Assembly: GCA_021811615.1 (NCBI GenBank)
Contig: JAJZNW010000089.1
Location: forward strand, 46,441 to 110,440
Length of the DNA: 64,000 nt
Direction: 5' to 3'
Source of the DNA: Bacteroidota bacterium
GTDB taxonomy: Bacteria > Bacteroidota > Ignavibacteria > Kryptoniales > JAKASW01
Shown here: piece by piece, positions 36,203-44,067 of the stretch
Numbering within the stretch: the stretch's first letter is position 1
How the letters are laid out: each line of letters opens with the position of its first letter
Notes under the pieces: generated by a model
What the model saw: only the letters and a program-made list of their open reading frames with translations
What the model was told of the DNA's origin: nothing
The model's database searches: none
Translations under genes and position numbers: made by a program

Positions 36203-36994
36203 CTATCGGCTCTTCCGTGACGGGTGTTTTCTATGGTTCTTTTCATAAATAAGTCTGACCCCTTCGAGCACGAGAGCCGGTTCCAGGTGGTTAATAATTC
36301 CGGTGTGTGCCGACATTATCTTTCCGTAGCCGCCCGTGGCTATCACGGTCGCGTCTGTGCCGAGAGTGTCCTTAATCCTCCTCACAATTCCTTCCATGGC
36401 ATCGACCGCACCGAACATTATACCGCTCTGCATACTCTTGACGGTTGTCTTGCCGATAACATTCTCCGGAAAGCGTAGTTCGATTCTCGGAAGCTTCGCA
36501 GCTCTCCGCTGGAGATCCGCCGCGGCGGTCTCCAGGCCCGGCGCGATTGCGCCTCCGAGATAAACACCGTCGCCTGAAACCACATCGAAAGTCGTTGCGG
36601 TACCGAAGTCGAGTATGATCAGCGGGCCGCCGTACTTTTTGTATCCGGCTACCGCCGCACATATCCTGTCGCTCCCCACCGCCAGGGGCTCGTCATATCC
36701 TACCTTCAGCCCGAGATCAAGTTCCGAGTTCACCACCATGGAACCGCAGCCGAAATACTTCTGCGACATCCTTTCGAGAATGCCGGTCAGATTGGGGACC
36801 ACCGAAGAGATTCCTGCTCCCTCTATGTTCCTCGGCTTAATTCCATCATGTTCAAGCAGCGAAAGGACCACGATGCCGATCTCGTCCTCGGTCCTGACAA
36901 CCTCGCTGGAGACCCGGTAATCATTCTTGAGCTTCTCCCTGTCATACACGCCGAATTGAGTGTGAGTGTTTCCGACATCTATGCAAAGAAGCAT
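36203..36994 (-). CDS. coaX: Type III pantothenate kinase
   Basis: First step of coenzyme A synthesis (pantothenate to 4'-phosphopantothenate). The 263 residues have the ASKHA-type phosphate loop CIDVGNTHTQFGVY, the pantothenate-site GSDRICAAVAGY, the second phosphate motif ILDFGTATTFDVV and GGAIAPGLETAAADL. The family needs a monovalent cation and is insensitive to CoA feedback. The ATG overlaps the birA stop (TAATG); pairing of birA and coaX is common in bacteria. Confidence 0.95.
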   Translation of the reverse strand: MLLCIDVGNTHTQFGVYDREKLKNDYRVSSEVVRTEDEIGIVVLSLLEHDGIKPRNIEGAGISSVVPNLTGILERMSQKYFGCGSMVVNSELDLGLKVGYDEPLAVGSDRICAAVAGYKKYGGPLIILDFGTATTFDVVSGDGVYLGGAIAPGLETAAADLQRRAAKLPRIELRFPENVIGKTTVKSMQSGIMFGAVDAMEGIVRRIKDTLGTDATVIATGGYGKIMSAHTGIINHLEPALVLEGVRLIYEKNHRKHPSRKSR

Positions 36995-37758
36995 TATTTC
37001 ATCCCTCCTGTGCCCGGTCTGTAAATTTCAGAAATAGTTATTTCCCCTGCAGTGAACTTCAGCACTCCGGACGATGTAAGGATTGAAACCGCACCATCGT
37101 CGCCGACTTCATCCAGAGTGCCTTCAAACTCCTTTCCCGCTACGTTGAATTTGATCCTCTTTCCAAACATGGAGGATCTATCTCTCCATCTTTTCATGAT
37201 TGAGTAGAAATCTTTTGCCTTCAAAGACTCGTAAATGTCGTTGAAAGAAAACAGAATGGAGGAGAGGACTTCTTCCCGGTCGAAGCTTCGCCCGGCGATC
37301 ATCGAGAGCGACACTGCGCTTGCCGATATTTCATCCGGGAATAGAGTCTGATTCACATTCAGCCCGACACCGAGAACGACATGATTCAGTTTGTCGCCTT
37401 CAAAATTCGATTCGAGCAATATGCCGCACAACTTTCTGCCGCGGAAGAGGATGTCGTTCGGCCATTTCAGCTCACTCTTCACGCCGGCAACACTCTCAAC
37501 GGCATCGGCGACCGCGACAGCGGCCGAAAATGTCAGAATGAACACTTCGTCCCTGTTCAAGAAGGTGGGACGCAAGAGGATTGAGAAGAGGAGACTCGAG
37601 AGGGGCTCGGCTTGCCACTTCCGGCCGAACCGGCCGCGCCCCGACGTTTGTTCATCCGCAACCGCAACAGTCCCTTCGGGAAACCCTTTTTCCCCCAGCC
37701 TGAGGAGATAGCTGTTTGTCGAGTCGATTTTTCCAAACCGGTATATATCGTAATTCAA
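36994..37758 (-). CDS. birA: Biotin--[acetyl-CoA-carboxylase] ligase (no DNA-binding domain)
   Basis: Attaches biotin to the carrier domain of acetyl-CoA carboxylase. The 254 residues start with the catalytic core (FGKIDSTNSYLL) and contain the biotinyl-AMP loop TSGRGRFGRKW and the ELKWPNDILFRGRKLCGILLE motif, followed by the small C-terminal SH3-like domain. The N-terminal helix-turn-helix of E. coli BirA is absent, so it is an enzyme only and not a biotin repressor. It is the first gene of a long same-strand run. Confidence 0.95.
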   Translation of the reverse strand: MNYDIYRFGKIDSTNSYLLRLGEKGFPEGTVAVADEQTSGRGRFGRKWQAEPLSSLLFSILLRPTFLNRDEVFILTFSAAVAVADAVESVAGVKSELKWPNDILFRGRKLCGILLESNFEGDKLNHVVLGVGLNVNQTLFPDEISASAVSLSMIAGRSFDREEVLSSILFSFNDIYESLKAKDFYSIMKRWRDRSSMFGKRIKFNVAGKEFEGTLDEVGDDGAVSILTSSGVLKFTAGEITISEIYRPGTGGMK

Positions 37759-38045
37759 AGTAGTGCCAAAATTTAACCCTGACAGGGCTTAAAGCAAAGT
37801 ACGTTCCAATTAACGACGTCGACTGCGAATTGAGATGCCGGTCACAATCGGATTGCAACCTGTTGCATGTGAGCTACATGAATTCAATCTTAATTTGAGC
37901 TTGCGAGTGTGGCTGACTTGAATCCGGCAAATGAAAATCTTAGATCAACTTTTTCAAGTGATGTCCCATATTCGTGCAAGTAGTAAACTTCCGGCATTAG
38001 GCATGCAAGCAATAGAAACCCAAACAAAAATCAAAGGAGAAAAAC

Positions 38046-38609
38046 ATGCTTCGCAGACTCTCTGCAGCACTACTTGCTATGACTGCACTTGCTTTCACCG
38101 TTCCGAACGCTCAAGCTCAGGAATTCTGGGGCCAGGGGACAAAGTCATGGGGTGCCGGTGTTCAATTGTCACTTCCCACGGGAAACCTCAGCGACTTCGG
38201 AGGAGTTGGATTCGGAGCGTTCGGGAAATTCCAATACGGTCTAACACCTGAATGGATGCTGACAGGATCATTGGGATATAACTTCTGGACGAGCAAGGAT
38301 CAGGGATTTGGAGTAAGCTCAAAGGCAAGCGCAGTTCCGCTCCTTGTAGGAGCAAAGTACAATCTCGGAAACCAGGTGACGCCCGGCTTCTATGCATTCG
38401 CGGAAGTCGGACTCTACTTCGCATCCTACACAGCGGCGGGCAGCGTCTTCGGGATTCCGTTCACCTCCACGACGTCCGAAACCAAAGCGGTGCTTTGTCC
38501 CGGAGTCGGCTATCAGTTCCAGAATTTCGACGTATCTGCTAAGTATGTCGTCAACGGCGACATTAGCAACTTCGCCATTTCCGCCGCCTATCAACTCCCT
38601 CTGCATTGA
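38046..38609 (+). CDS. Outer-membrane beta-barrel protein (small porin-like)
   Basis: A 187-residue protein with a clean signal peptide (LSAALLAMTALAFTVPNAQAQ) and about eight amphipathic strands with Gly/aromatic alternation, typical of small OmpA/OmpW-sized eight-strand barrels. Examples are WGAGVQLSLPTG, FGAFGKFQYG, YAFAEVGLYFAS and the final FAISAAYQLPLH. CAAAGGAG is correctly placed before ATG 38046 and a terminator follows, so it is a single, probably well-expressed gene. Structural role versus transport cannot be told. Confidence 0.8.
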   Translation: MLRRLSAALLAMTALAFTVPNAQAQEFWGQGTKSWGAGVQLSLPTGNLSDFGGVGFGAFGKFQYGLTPEWMLTGSLGYNFWTSKDQGFGVSSKASAVPLLVGAKYNLGNQVTPGFYAFAEVGLYFASYTAAGSVFGIPFTSTTSETKAVLCPGVGYQFQNFDVSAKYVVNGDISNFAISAAYQLPLH

Positions 38610-38643
38610 ATCTGAACCGGTAAAAAAGACCGCAAAATTTTTG

Positions 38644-38672
38644 ATAGCCGTCCATTTCCGATGGACGGCTAT
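38644..38672 (+). terminator. Terminator of the small barrel gene
   Basis: A perfect 12-bp stem ATAGCCGTCCAT/ATGGACGGCTAT with loop TTCCG is followed by TCTTGTTG. Confidence 0.85.
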
Positions 38673-38980
38673 TCTTGTTGCCTGACCTCAACCGTTCACG
38701 CTTATGCTGCATCCGGAGAAGCGGGCTAATAAAGCAGAAGAGAACCGCATGCAGACAGGGCACGATTAACCGCGACAAATCGTTGAACAGATCTCAGACT
38801 GCGGAGAACGGCGTTCCATTCCTGTTTCGCGTGTGCAATCATTCATCCCGGTATGTTATCGTTTTGACAAAAGGAATCCGGCGGCCCTTTCATTTTCAGT
38901 GCTGTAAATTTCTGAAAAAAGTTTGATATTATTTCAGAGCATACGTATCGAGGATCGCACAAATTGAAAATCGATTGCAG
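38673..38980. other. Intergenic region upstream of the alpha/beta hydrolase
   Basis: No gene or RNA is recognised. It should hold the promoter of the hydrolase; a TTGACA at about 38865 and TTGATATTATTT near 38923 are AT-rich candidates without a convincing pair. Confidence 0.35.
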
Positions 38981-39880
38981 ATGGTTTATCTGGCCGCACT
39001 AATCATCGCGTTAATAATTATCTCGCTCGTTCCGGTTTCGATAATTCTCATCGGACCGAAGATGCTCCTGATGCCCGACCGCAGAAAGTCCGAATATTAC
39101 CTTGATAGATTCGGGTTCAATCATCCCTCACAGTTAGGACTTCAGCACGAGGAAGGCGTTATTTCCACGAAAGAAGGATTCCGCCTTTCGTACTGGGAAG
39201 TGGAAGATCCGAACTGCAAGGGCACGAAAGGGCTTGTGGTTTTCCTTCATGGGATAACCGACCGCAAGGAAAGCGGGCTGAACTACGCAAAAGAGCTCAC
39301 GGAGCTGTGCCAGAAGATGTACCTGGTAGACATGCGCTGCCACGGGGAGAGCGGAGGAAAATACTGTACATACGGATATTACGAAAAGCACGACGTAGTC
39401 GGCCTGATCGATAAGATCAGTGCCGAAAAGCCCGGGTTGCCGATTACGCTTCTCGGCACATCGATGGGCGCAGCCATTGCAATCCAGGCGGCTGCAATAG
39501 ACAGCAGGGTGTCCCGGGTTATCGCTATTGCACCGTTCTATGATCTTTTCTCGATAGCTCTCGACCATGAGTACCGGCGTCTGGGAATAAAGAATGAATT
39601 TCTGTTGCGGACCGTTTTCCGCCGGGCGGAGAAGATTGCGGACTTCGACACATCCGAAGTGTCTCCCGCAAACGACATCATGAAGATCCACGTGCCTATC
39701 CTTATCGTACACGGAGATCTTGACAACACAGTGAAGCGCCAGTATCCGGAAAGGCTGGCAGAACTTAACGATAGGGCTGAACTTCTCTCGATAAAAGGCG
39801 CCGGTCATGTCGACGTGCTGGAAAAGGGGGGCAAGGCATTCGTGGAGAAGATTTCAGAGTTCTTGAGTTCCCCCGCATAA
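38981..39880 (+). CDS. Membrane-anchored alpha/beta hydrolase
   Basis: A 299-residue hydrolase with an N-terminal membrane anchor (LAALIIALIIISLVPVSIILI). The alpha/beta-hydrolase core has the oxyanion HGITDRKESG, the nucleophile Ser in LLGTSMGAAIA, the acid Asp in VHGDLDNTV and the His in GAGHVDVLE. It resembles the serine aminopeptidase/lysophospholipase-like (Hydrolase_4) group. The substrate is unknown. The track start is a TTG at 38975; the in-frame ATG 38981 two codons later is preferred. It is a single-gene unit with its own terminator. Confidence 0.85.
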   Translation: MVYLAALIIALIIISLVPVSIILIGPKMLLMPDRRKSEYYLDRFGFNHPSQLGLQHEEGVISTKEGFRLSYWEVEDPNCKGTKGLVVFLHGITDRKESGLNYAKELTELCQKMYLVDMRCHGESGGKYCTYGYYEKHDVVGLIDKISAEKPGLPITLLGTSMGAAIAIQAAAIDSRVSRVIAIAPFYDLFSIALDHEYRRLGIKNEFLLRTVFRRAEKIADFDTSEVSPANDIMKIHVPILIVHGDLDNTVKRQYPERLAELNDRAELLSIKGAGHVDVLEKGGKAFVEKISEFLSSPA

Positions 39881-39887
39881 AAAAGAA

Positions 39888-39910
39888 ACCCGCCCTGAGT
39901 TAGGGCGGGT
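39888..39910 (+). terminator. Terminator after the alpha/beta hydrolase
   Basis: A 9-bp stem ACCCGCCCT/AGGGCGGGT with loop GAGTT. A second stem (AGAAGGA/TCCTTCT) ending in TTTT follows at about 39911-39942 and may supply the U-tract. The remaining gap up to 40187 holds no recognisable gene. Confidence 0.75.
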
Positions 39911-40187
39911 AGAAGGAGGCATTCTAGGTAGGTCCTTCTTTTGAGTGCTGGCTGAAATATTAGACGGCCCCCCTTTCGGTTTGTTACAGAGTGAATGAAA
40001 ATTAATGTTTACGCAAATCTGGCGGAGAAGTTCTCTACCACGGAAGGGGACGCGGGTAAACTACATTTCGATGGCCGATATCAAATCAATTAGTTCCTTT
40101 CGATGAAGCTTCAAGCTGGAACAAAAAAAGGTCGATTGTCATTTATAGTGTGGAGAGGTAAATTTATAAAAAGGAATATCGGCCAAA

Positions 40188-41261
40188 ATGCGATGGTCAC
40201 TTCCTGTCGGCAAGCTGTTCGGCATTCCGATAAGAGTGCATCTTACATTTCTACTACTCCTTGCATTCATCTGGTACGTGGAATCGTCAGTGCAAGGAGC
40301 GTATGCAGGATTTTACAGTCTAATATTCTGGGTACTGATATTCTTTTGCGTGTTCTTGCACGAGCTCGGACACAGCCTGGTAGCTCAGTCCTACGGGTTG
40401 AAGATCGCTTCGATAATTCTGCTGCCGATCGGCGGAGTCTCACAGATAACCGAGATCCCTCGCGACCCAATCAAAGAGGTCGCTATAACGGTCGCAGGAC
40501 CGGCGGTGAATTTCCTGATCGCGGGAGTTCTTCTTCTATTTGGAAAGGGCCTCTTTCCATCGCTGCGGTTTTCAGAGATTTCCCTTCAAAGCGGGAGTAT
40601 TATAGTCGACCTTTTCTGGGCGAACGTGATGCTCGGCCTCTTCAACATCGTTCCGGCCTACCCGATGGATGGCGGGAGGATTCTTCGCGGGCTCATCGCG
40701 ATGAAGAGAGGATACCTCGAGGCTACCAAACTGGCGGCGGACGTAGGCAAGGTGTTTGCGATAGGCTTCATAATAATCGGGTTCTTTTACAACTGGTGGC
40801 TCATATTGATCGGCATCTTCGTCTTCAGCAGCGCGAGTTCGGAAGCTGAGGCGACCGTGCTTTCATCGACACTTGAGAAGATTGAAGTGCGCGACCTGAT
40901 GATCACCGATTTCAAGACGATATCTCCGGACGAGCCGCTGACGGCGGTAGTCGATAAGTCGCTTCATACATTTCAGCATGACTTCCCTGTCGTAGAGGAC
41001 GGAAAGTTCGTCGGGATTCTAACTCGCACCTCGGTGATCGAATCGCTGCGCCACAGGCTTCACGAGACTCTCGTGAAGGACATAGCGAAGAAGGACTTTC
41101 CCTCGATTGTTCCGGAGGCGAAAGCAGCCGAGGCATTGACTGCGATGAGATCTTCACACGTAACTGTGGCTCCCGTCGAACGGGATGGCACGTTGTACGG
41201 AATTATCACAATTGAAAAGCTTCTTGAAGCATCGGACGTACTAAATGACAAAGACAAGTAG
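40188..41261 (+). CDS. Site-2-type zinc metalloprotease with CBS domains (M50 family)
   Basis: A 357-residue intramembrane protease. The N-terminus MRWSLPVGKLFGIPIRVHLTF and six or so membrane helices are typical of the M50B group. The zinc site is HELGH (His58, Glu59, His62), and the third ligand Asp is in NIVPAYPMDGGRILRG. Residues about 230-350 hold two CBS modules (VRDLMITDFKTISPDEPL... and VKDIAKKDFPSIVPEAKA...) that usually bind adenosine nucleotides and regulate the protease. The overlapping ORF 40103..40849 is a frame shadow. The next gene overlaps its end by 17 bp. The substrate is unknown; an anti-sigma factor would be a family-based guess. Confidence 0.93.
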   Translation: MRWSLPVGKLFGIPIRVHLTFLLLLAFIWYVESSVQGAYAGFYSLIFWVLIFFCVFLHELGHSLVAQSYGLKIASIILLPIGGVSQITEIPRDPIKEVAITVAGPAVNFLIAGVLLLFGKGLFPSLRFSEISLQSGSIIVDLFWANVMLGLFNIVPAYPMDGGRILRGLIAMKRGYLEATKLAADVGKVFAIGFIIIGFFYNWWLILIGIFVFSSASSEAEATVLSSTLEKIEVRDLMITDFKTISPDEPLTAVVDKSLHTFQHDFPVVEDGKFVGILTRTSVIESLRHRLHETLVKDIAKKDFPSIVPEAKAAEALTAMRSSHVTVAPVERDGTLYGIITIEKLLEASDVLNDKDK

Positions 41262-42531
41262 ACAGATCGGGCGCGGGCGTATAACCGCGCTTGCCTTCGG
41301 CCTTTTCGGCCTTGCGCTGCTGGTATCGGGCTGCGGACCCGAGCTGCATTCTTTCGGACCAGATTTCAAGAACACACTCTTTCCGCCGCGTTTCGGATTC
41401 TTCATAGTAAATTACCCGCTGATGAACAGTGACTCCTCCGTGAGTGAACTTTACGCGAGAATTCGATACGACGACGTCGTTTTTCTTCACACCGATTCGG
41501 GATTTTCAGCGCATTATCAATTCTCCGTGAATGTATTCTCCGACAAGGAGCTAACGGACGTTGTCTATTCGAAGATAATCGACAAGAAAATCACCGTCCC
41601 CGATTACGCTATGACGAACTCCACGACGTCGTTCGATACGGTCGGAGACAAAGTAACGTTGAGGCCGGGAAAGTACTACATCATACTCAAGCTGTACGAT
41701 TATAACACGAACCATACATCCTCGCGGGAGATAATACATACATTCAAGGACTTCCTGAAGAGTCCGCTCGCCATCAGCGACGTACTGCTTTACGACAACG
41801 TGGACACGAGCGGAATACCGATAGATTTTCTCCGGAGCCGCGAGGATACGCTTCTTGCCGATTTCTATGTCACGATGAAGGACGCCCCGGCCACCTTCTC
41901 GCTGCACGCGCTTGCGAAGTCGATCGAGTCACCGACTTCAATCGACACGACTATCGAGATCACCCAGGCTGACAAAGTTCAGAGGTACAGGCTTCCCATC
42001 GAGACACAGGATCTCGCAGCGGGGACATACCAGCTCAAATTCACTGTCAAAAAGGGGAAGGTTGAAAGCAGTTCGGAATCGGTTTTCAGGATACAGAGGA
42101 GCAGCATACCCGCAAATGCGGCAGAGCTGGACCAGGAAATAAGACCCCTGATCTACATAACTACTCCGGGTGAAATTGCATCGCTCAAGAAAGGTACATT
42201 CGAGGAGAGACGACAAAGATTCCTGGACTTCTGGCTCACGCGCGCGGACGGCAACAAGGAAAAAGCGGGGGCGATGAGAGCGGAGTTCTACAAAAGAGTC
42301 GACTACGCGAATCTACATCTCGGTGGAGGTCTCGGACAGGGTTGGGAATCAGACCGCGGCAGGATCTACATTTTATACGGGCCACCCGATCAGGTCGAAA
42401 CTCACGACGAAGATTTCACGACTCCGGCATACCAGATCTGGTATTATTACAACGTGAAACTTGAATTCATTTTCCTGGACGAATTTGGGACGGGAGACTA
42501 CAGGCTTGTGCAGACGAGCTCGCTGAGCTAG
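41245..42531 (+). CDS. GWxTD domain lipoprotein
   Basis: A 428-residue lipoprotein (signal GLFGLALLVSGCGPE with lipobox VSGC). The middle is beta-rich and the C-terminus carries the GWxTD domain, here in the variant GQGWESDRGRIYILYGPPDQVE, followed by YQIWYYYNVKLEFIFLDEFGTGDYRL. The domain is widespread in Bacteroidota, Ignavibacteriota and Acidobacteria but has no firmly established function. It starts inside the protease gene (17-bp overlap), so the two are translationally linked and may work together at the envelope. Confidence 0.88.
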   Translation: MTKTSRQIGRGRITALAFGLFGLALLVSGCGPELHSFGPDFKNTLFPPRFGFFIVNYPLMNSDSSVSELYARIRYDDVVFLHTDSGFSAHYQFSVNVFSDKELTDVVYSKIIDKKITVPDYAMTNSTTSFDTVGDKVTLRPGKYYIILKLYDYNTNHTSSREIIHTFKDFLKSPLAISDVLLYDNVDTSGIPIDFLRSREDTLLADFYVTMKDAPATFSLHALAKSIESPTSIDTTIEITQADKVQRYRLPIETQDLAAGTYQLKFTVKKGKVESSSESVFRIQRSSIPANAAELDQEIRPLIYITTPGEIASLKKGTFEERRQRFLDFWLTRADGNKEKAGAMRAEFYKRVDYANLHLGGGLGQGWESDRGRIYILYGPPDQVETHDEDFTTPAYQIWYYYNVKLEFIFLDEFGTGDYRLVQTSSLS

Positions 42532-42539
42532 GGTTGACG

Positions 42540-43100
42540 CTACCTTGACTTCTTTTCTTCGATAGCTGAAAAGACAGGATACTTTGCCCTGACGTCATTC
42601 CTCTTGATCTTGGCGAGTTTCGGTTTGAGTATCTGCCTCTTCACGCTTGAGAGTCTGTTAATGAAGAACTTCTGTTGGAGATGGTCATACTCGTGCTGGA
42701 ACACACGCGCCCACATCCCCGACAATTCCTTTTCCACGCGCTCGAAATTCCCGTCTGTAAACCTGACCCTTATCTCCTGCGCGCGCGTCACCTCGTCATG
42801 AATGCCGGGGATGCTGAGACATCCCTCTTCCGCGGTTTGTTCACCGTTGGTCTCAAGGATTTCGGGGTTTATGACGACCAGAGGCTGCTCCGAAGCGTAG
42901 TCATCCATGACCGAAATATCGATCACGGCCAGCGAAAGCTGGAGGCCGACCTGGTTCGCCGCAAGGCCGATTCCGTCGGCGTTATGCATCGTCTCGAACA
43001 TATCGCGTATTAATCCCACGAGGTTATCGTCGAATTTCGTGACTTTTTTCGCGGGTGAGTCCCACACTTTCGTACCGTACATGTGAATCGGCATAATCAT
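42540..43100 (-). CDS. def: Peptide deformylase
   Basis: Removes the formyl group from new proteins. The 186 residues have all three motifs: GIGLAANQVG (about 43-52), EEGCLSIPG with the metal-binding Cys, and QHEYDHLQ with the two His ligands and the catalytic Glu. The C-terminal extension (KLAKIKRNDVRAKYPV) is typical of the Bacteroidota type. It is downstream of a membrane-protein gene with a 7-bp gap. Confidence 0.96.
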   Translation of the reverse strand: MIMPIHMYGTKVWDSPAKKVTKFDDNLVGLIRDMFETMHNADGIGLAANQVGLQLSLAVIDISVMDDYASEQPLVVINPEILETNGEQTAEEGCLSIPGIHDEVTRAQEIRVRFTDGNFERVEKELSGMWARVFQHEYDHLQQKFFINRLSSVKRQILKPKLAKIKRNDVRAKYPVFSAIEEKKSR

Positions 43101-43107
43101 GGCAATA

Positions 43108-44067
43108 TTACTCCAGCATTTCCGGTTTGACTTTGATTACTTCAATTTGGTTCTCTTTGTACAGGGCAGCTTCTCCGGCGTAAAAGATAAGCTTGGAGAA
43201 AATTCTAAGCAAAACAAATATCTGGCCGACCGCGATTTCGAGGACAATCCCGTTCATATCCACGACGCGGATGGCAGAGTTCAGATAGAACCAGCCGGTA
43301 ATCACGGCGGCACTGAAGATAGACGCGCCGCCATACACGCCCACCGATGAAAGAGGATGCTTCATCACAAATGAGAGACCGCGTACTACTTTGCCGGCAA
43401 AAGTCTCGTCATCGATCGCCACGGCCGCTCGCACGAAATCAGTCACCAGGCTCACAATGAAAAAGATCATCGCGACTGCGGCATAGCGCCAGAGCGCCGT
43501 ATGAAATACCTGGTAATCGGTAACGGCCATCCGCGCCGTTTCCCTGTTTGCCGCAGCCCAGATCGCATTGAACTCGTACAGAAGAAAGAGAAGTATCACC
43601 TCAGTGAGTGTTACGAGGAGGATCGGAAAGAAGTTCGAAGCTCCCTGCGAAAAGAATGCAGCCATCTTCGCCTTCCCCCCCGCTGCGAAGGTTTTGAAGA
43701 ATCCGCCGGCCAGAAACGCCTCCATCACAATGTAGGTCGCGAAGAGAAGAATGACCTGCGGAATGAGCGAGCTGAAATACGCGCCATCGGCGTGAATGAA
43801 CTCGACATACCACCGGTAGCTGAATCCCGAAAGCAGCGAGGAGCCCACCAGGCTTTTCGAAACGTTCTTCATGAAGACTGTTGCGAACGGGAGAGCCAGC
43901 ACCGCCGCGAAGAGAAAATTCAGTGCATAAAGGACGAACGCGAGCTTCCAGTTTTTCAGCGCCCTTCCGGTTCCCAGGAAAAGGGCTTTGGGTGCGCCGA
44001 TATTCAAACCAGCGTTCCCATAATCAAGAGCATATTCTGAAAATAGTTGAATATCCTCCCACCCCAT
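43108..44067 (-). CDS. Multi-pass membrane protein of unknown function
   Basis: A 319-residue integral membrane protein with about six hydrophobic segments (for example LAFVLYALNFLFAAVLALPFATVF, FPILLVTLTEVILLFLLYEF, YAAVAMIFFIVSLVTDFV, VGVYGGASIFSAAVITGWFYL). I do not recognise a family with certainty; it looks like proteins annotated as DUF membrane transport or assembly factors in Bacteroidota. The N-terminal 36 residues are cytoplasm-like. Its start overlaps the end of the M1-like peptidase gene by 64 bp, so the two are co-transcribed. Confidence 0.72.
   Translation of the reverse strand: MGWEDIQLFSEYALDYGNAGLNIGAPKALFLGTGRALKNWKLAFVLYALNFLFAAVLALPFATVFMKNVSKSLVGSSLLSGFSYRWYVEFIHADGAYFSSLIPQVILLFATYIVMEAFLAGGFFKTFAAGGKAKMAAFFSQGASNFFPILLVTLTEVILLFLLYEFNAIWAAANRETARMAVTDYQVFHTALWRYAAVAMIFFIVSLVTDFVRAAVAIDDETFAGKVVRGLSFVMKHPLSSVGVYGGASIFSAAVITGWFYLNSAIRVVDMNGIVLEIAVGQIFVLLRIFSKLIFYAGEAALYKENQIEVIKVKPEMLE

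Noticed and set aside
40103-40849. 248-residue plus ORF
   Set aside because: Frame shadow of the site-2 protease gene, which has intact HELGH and CBS motifs in the other frame.
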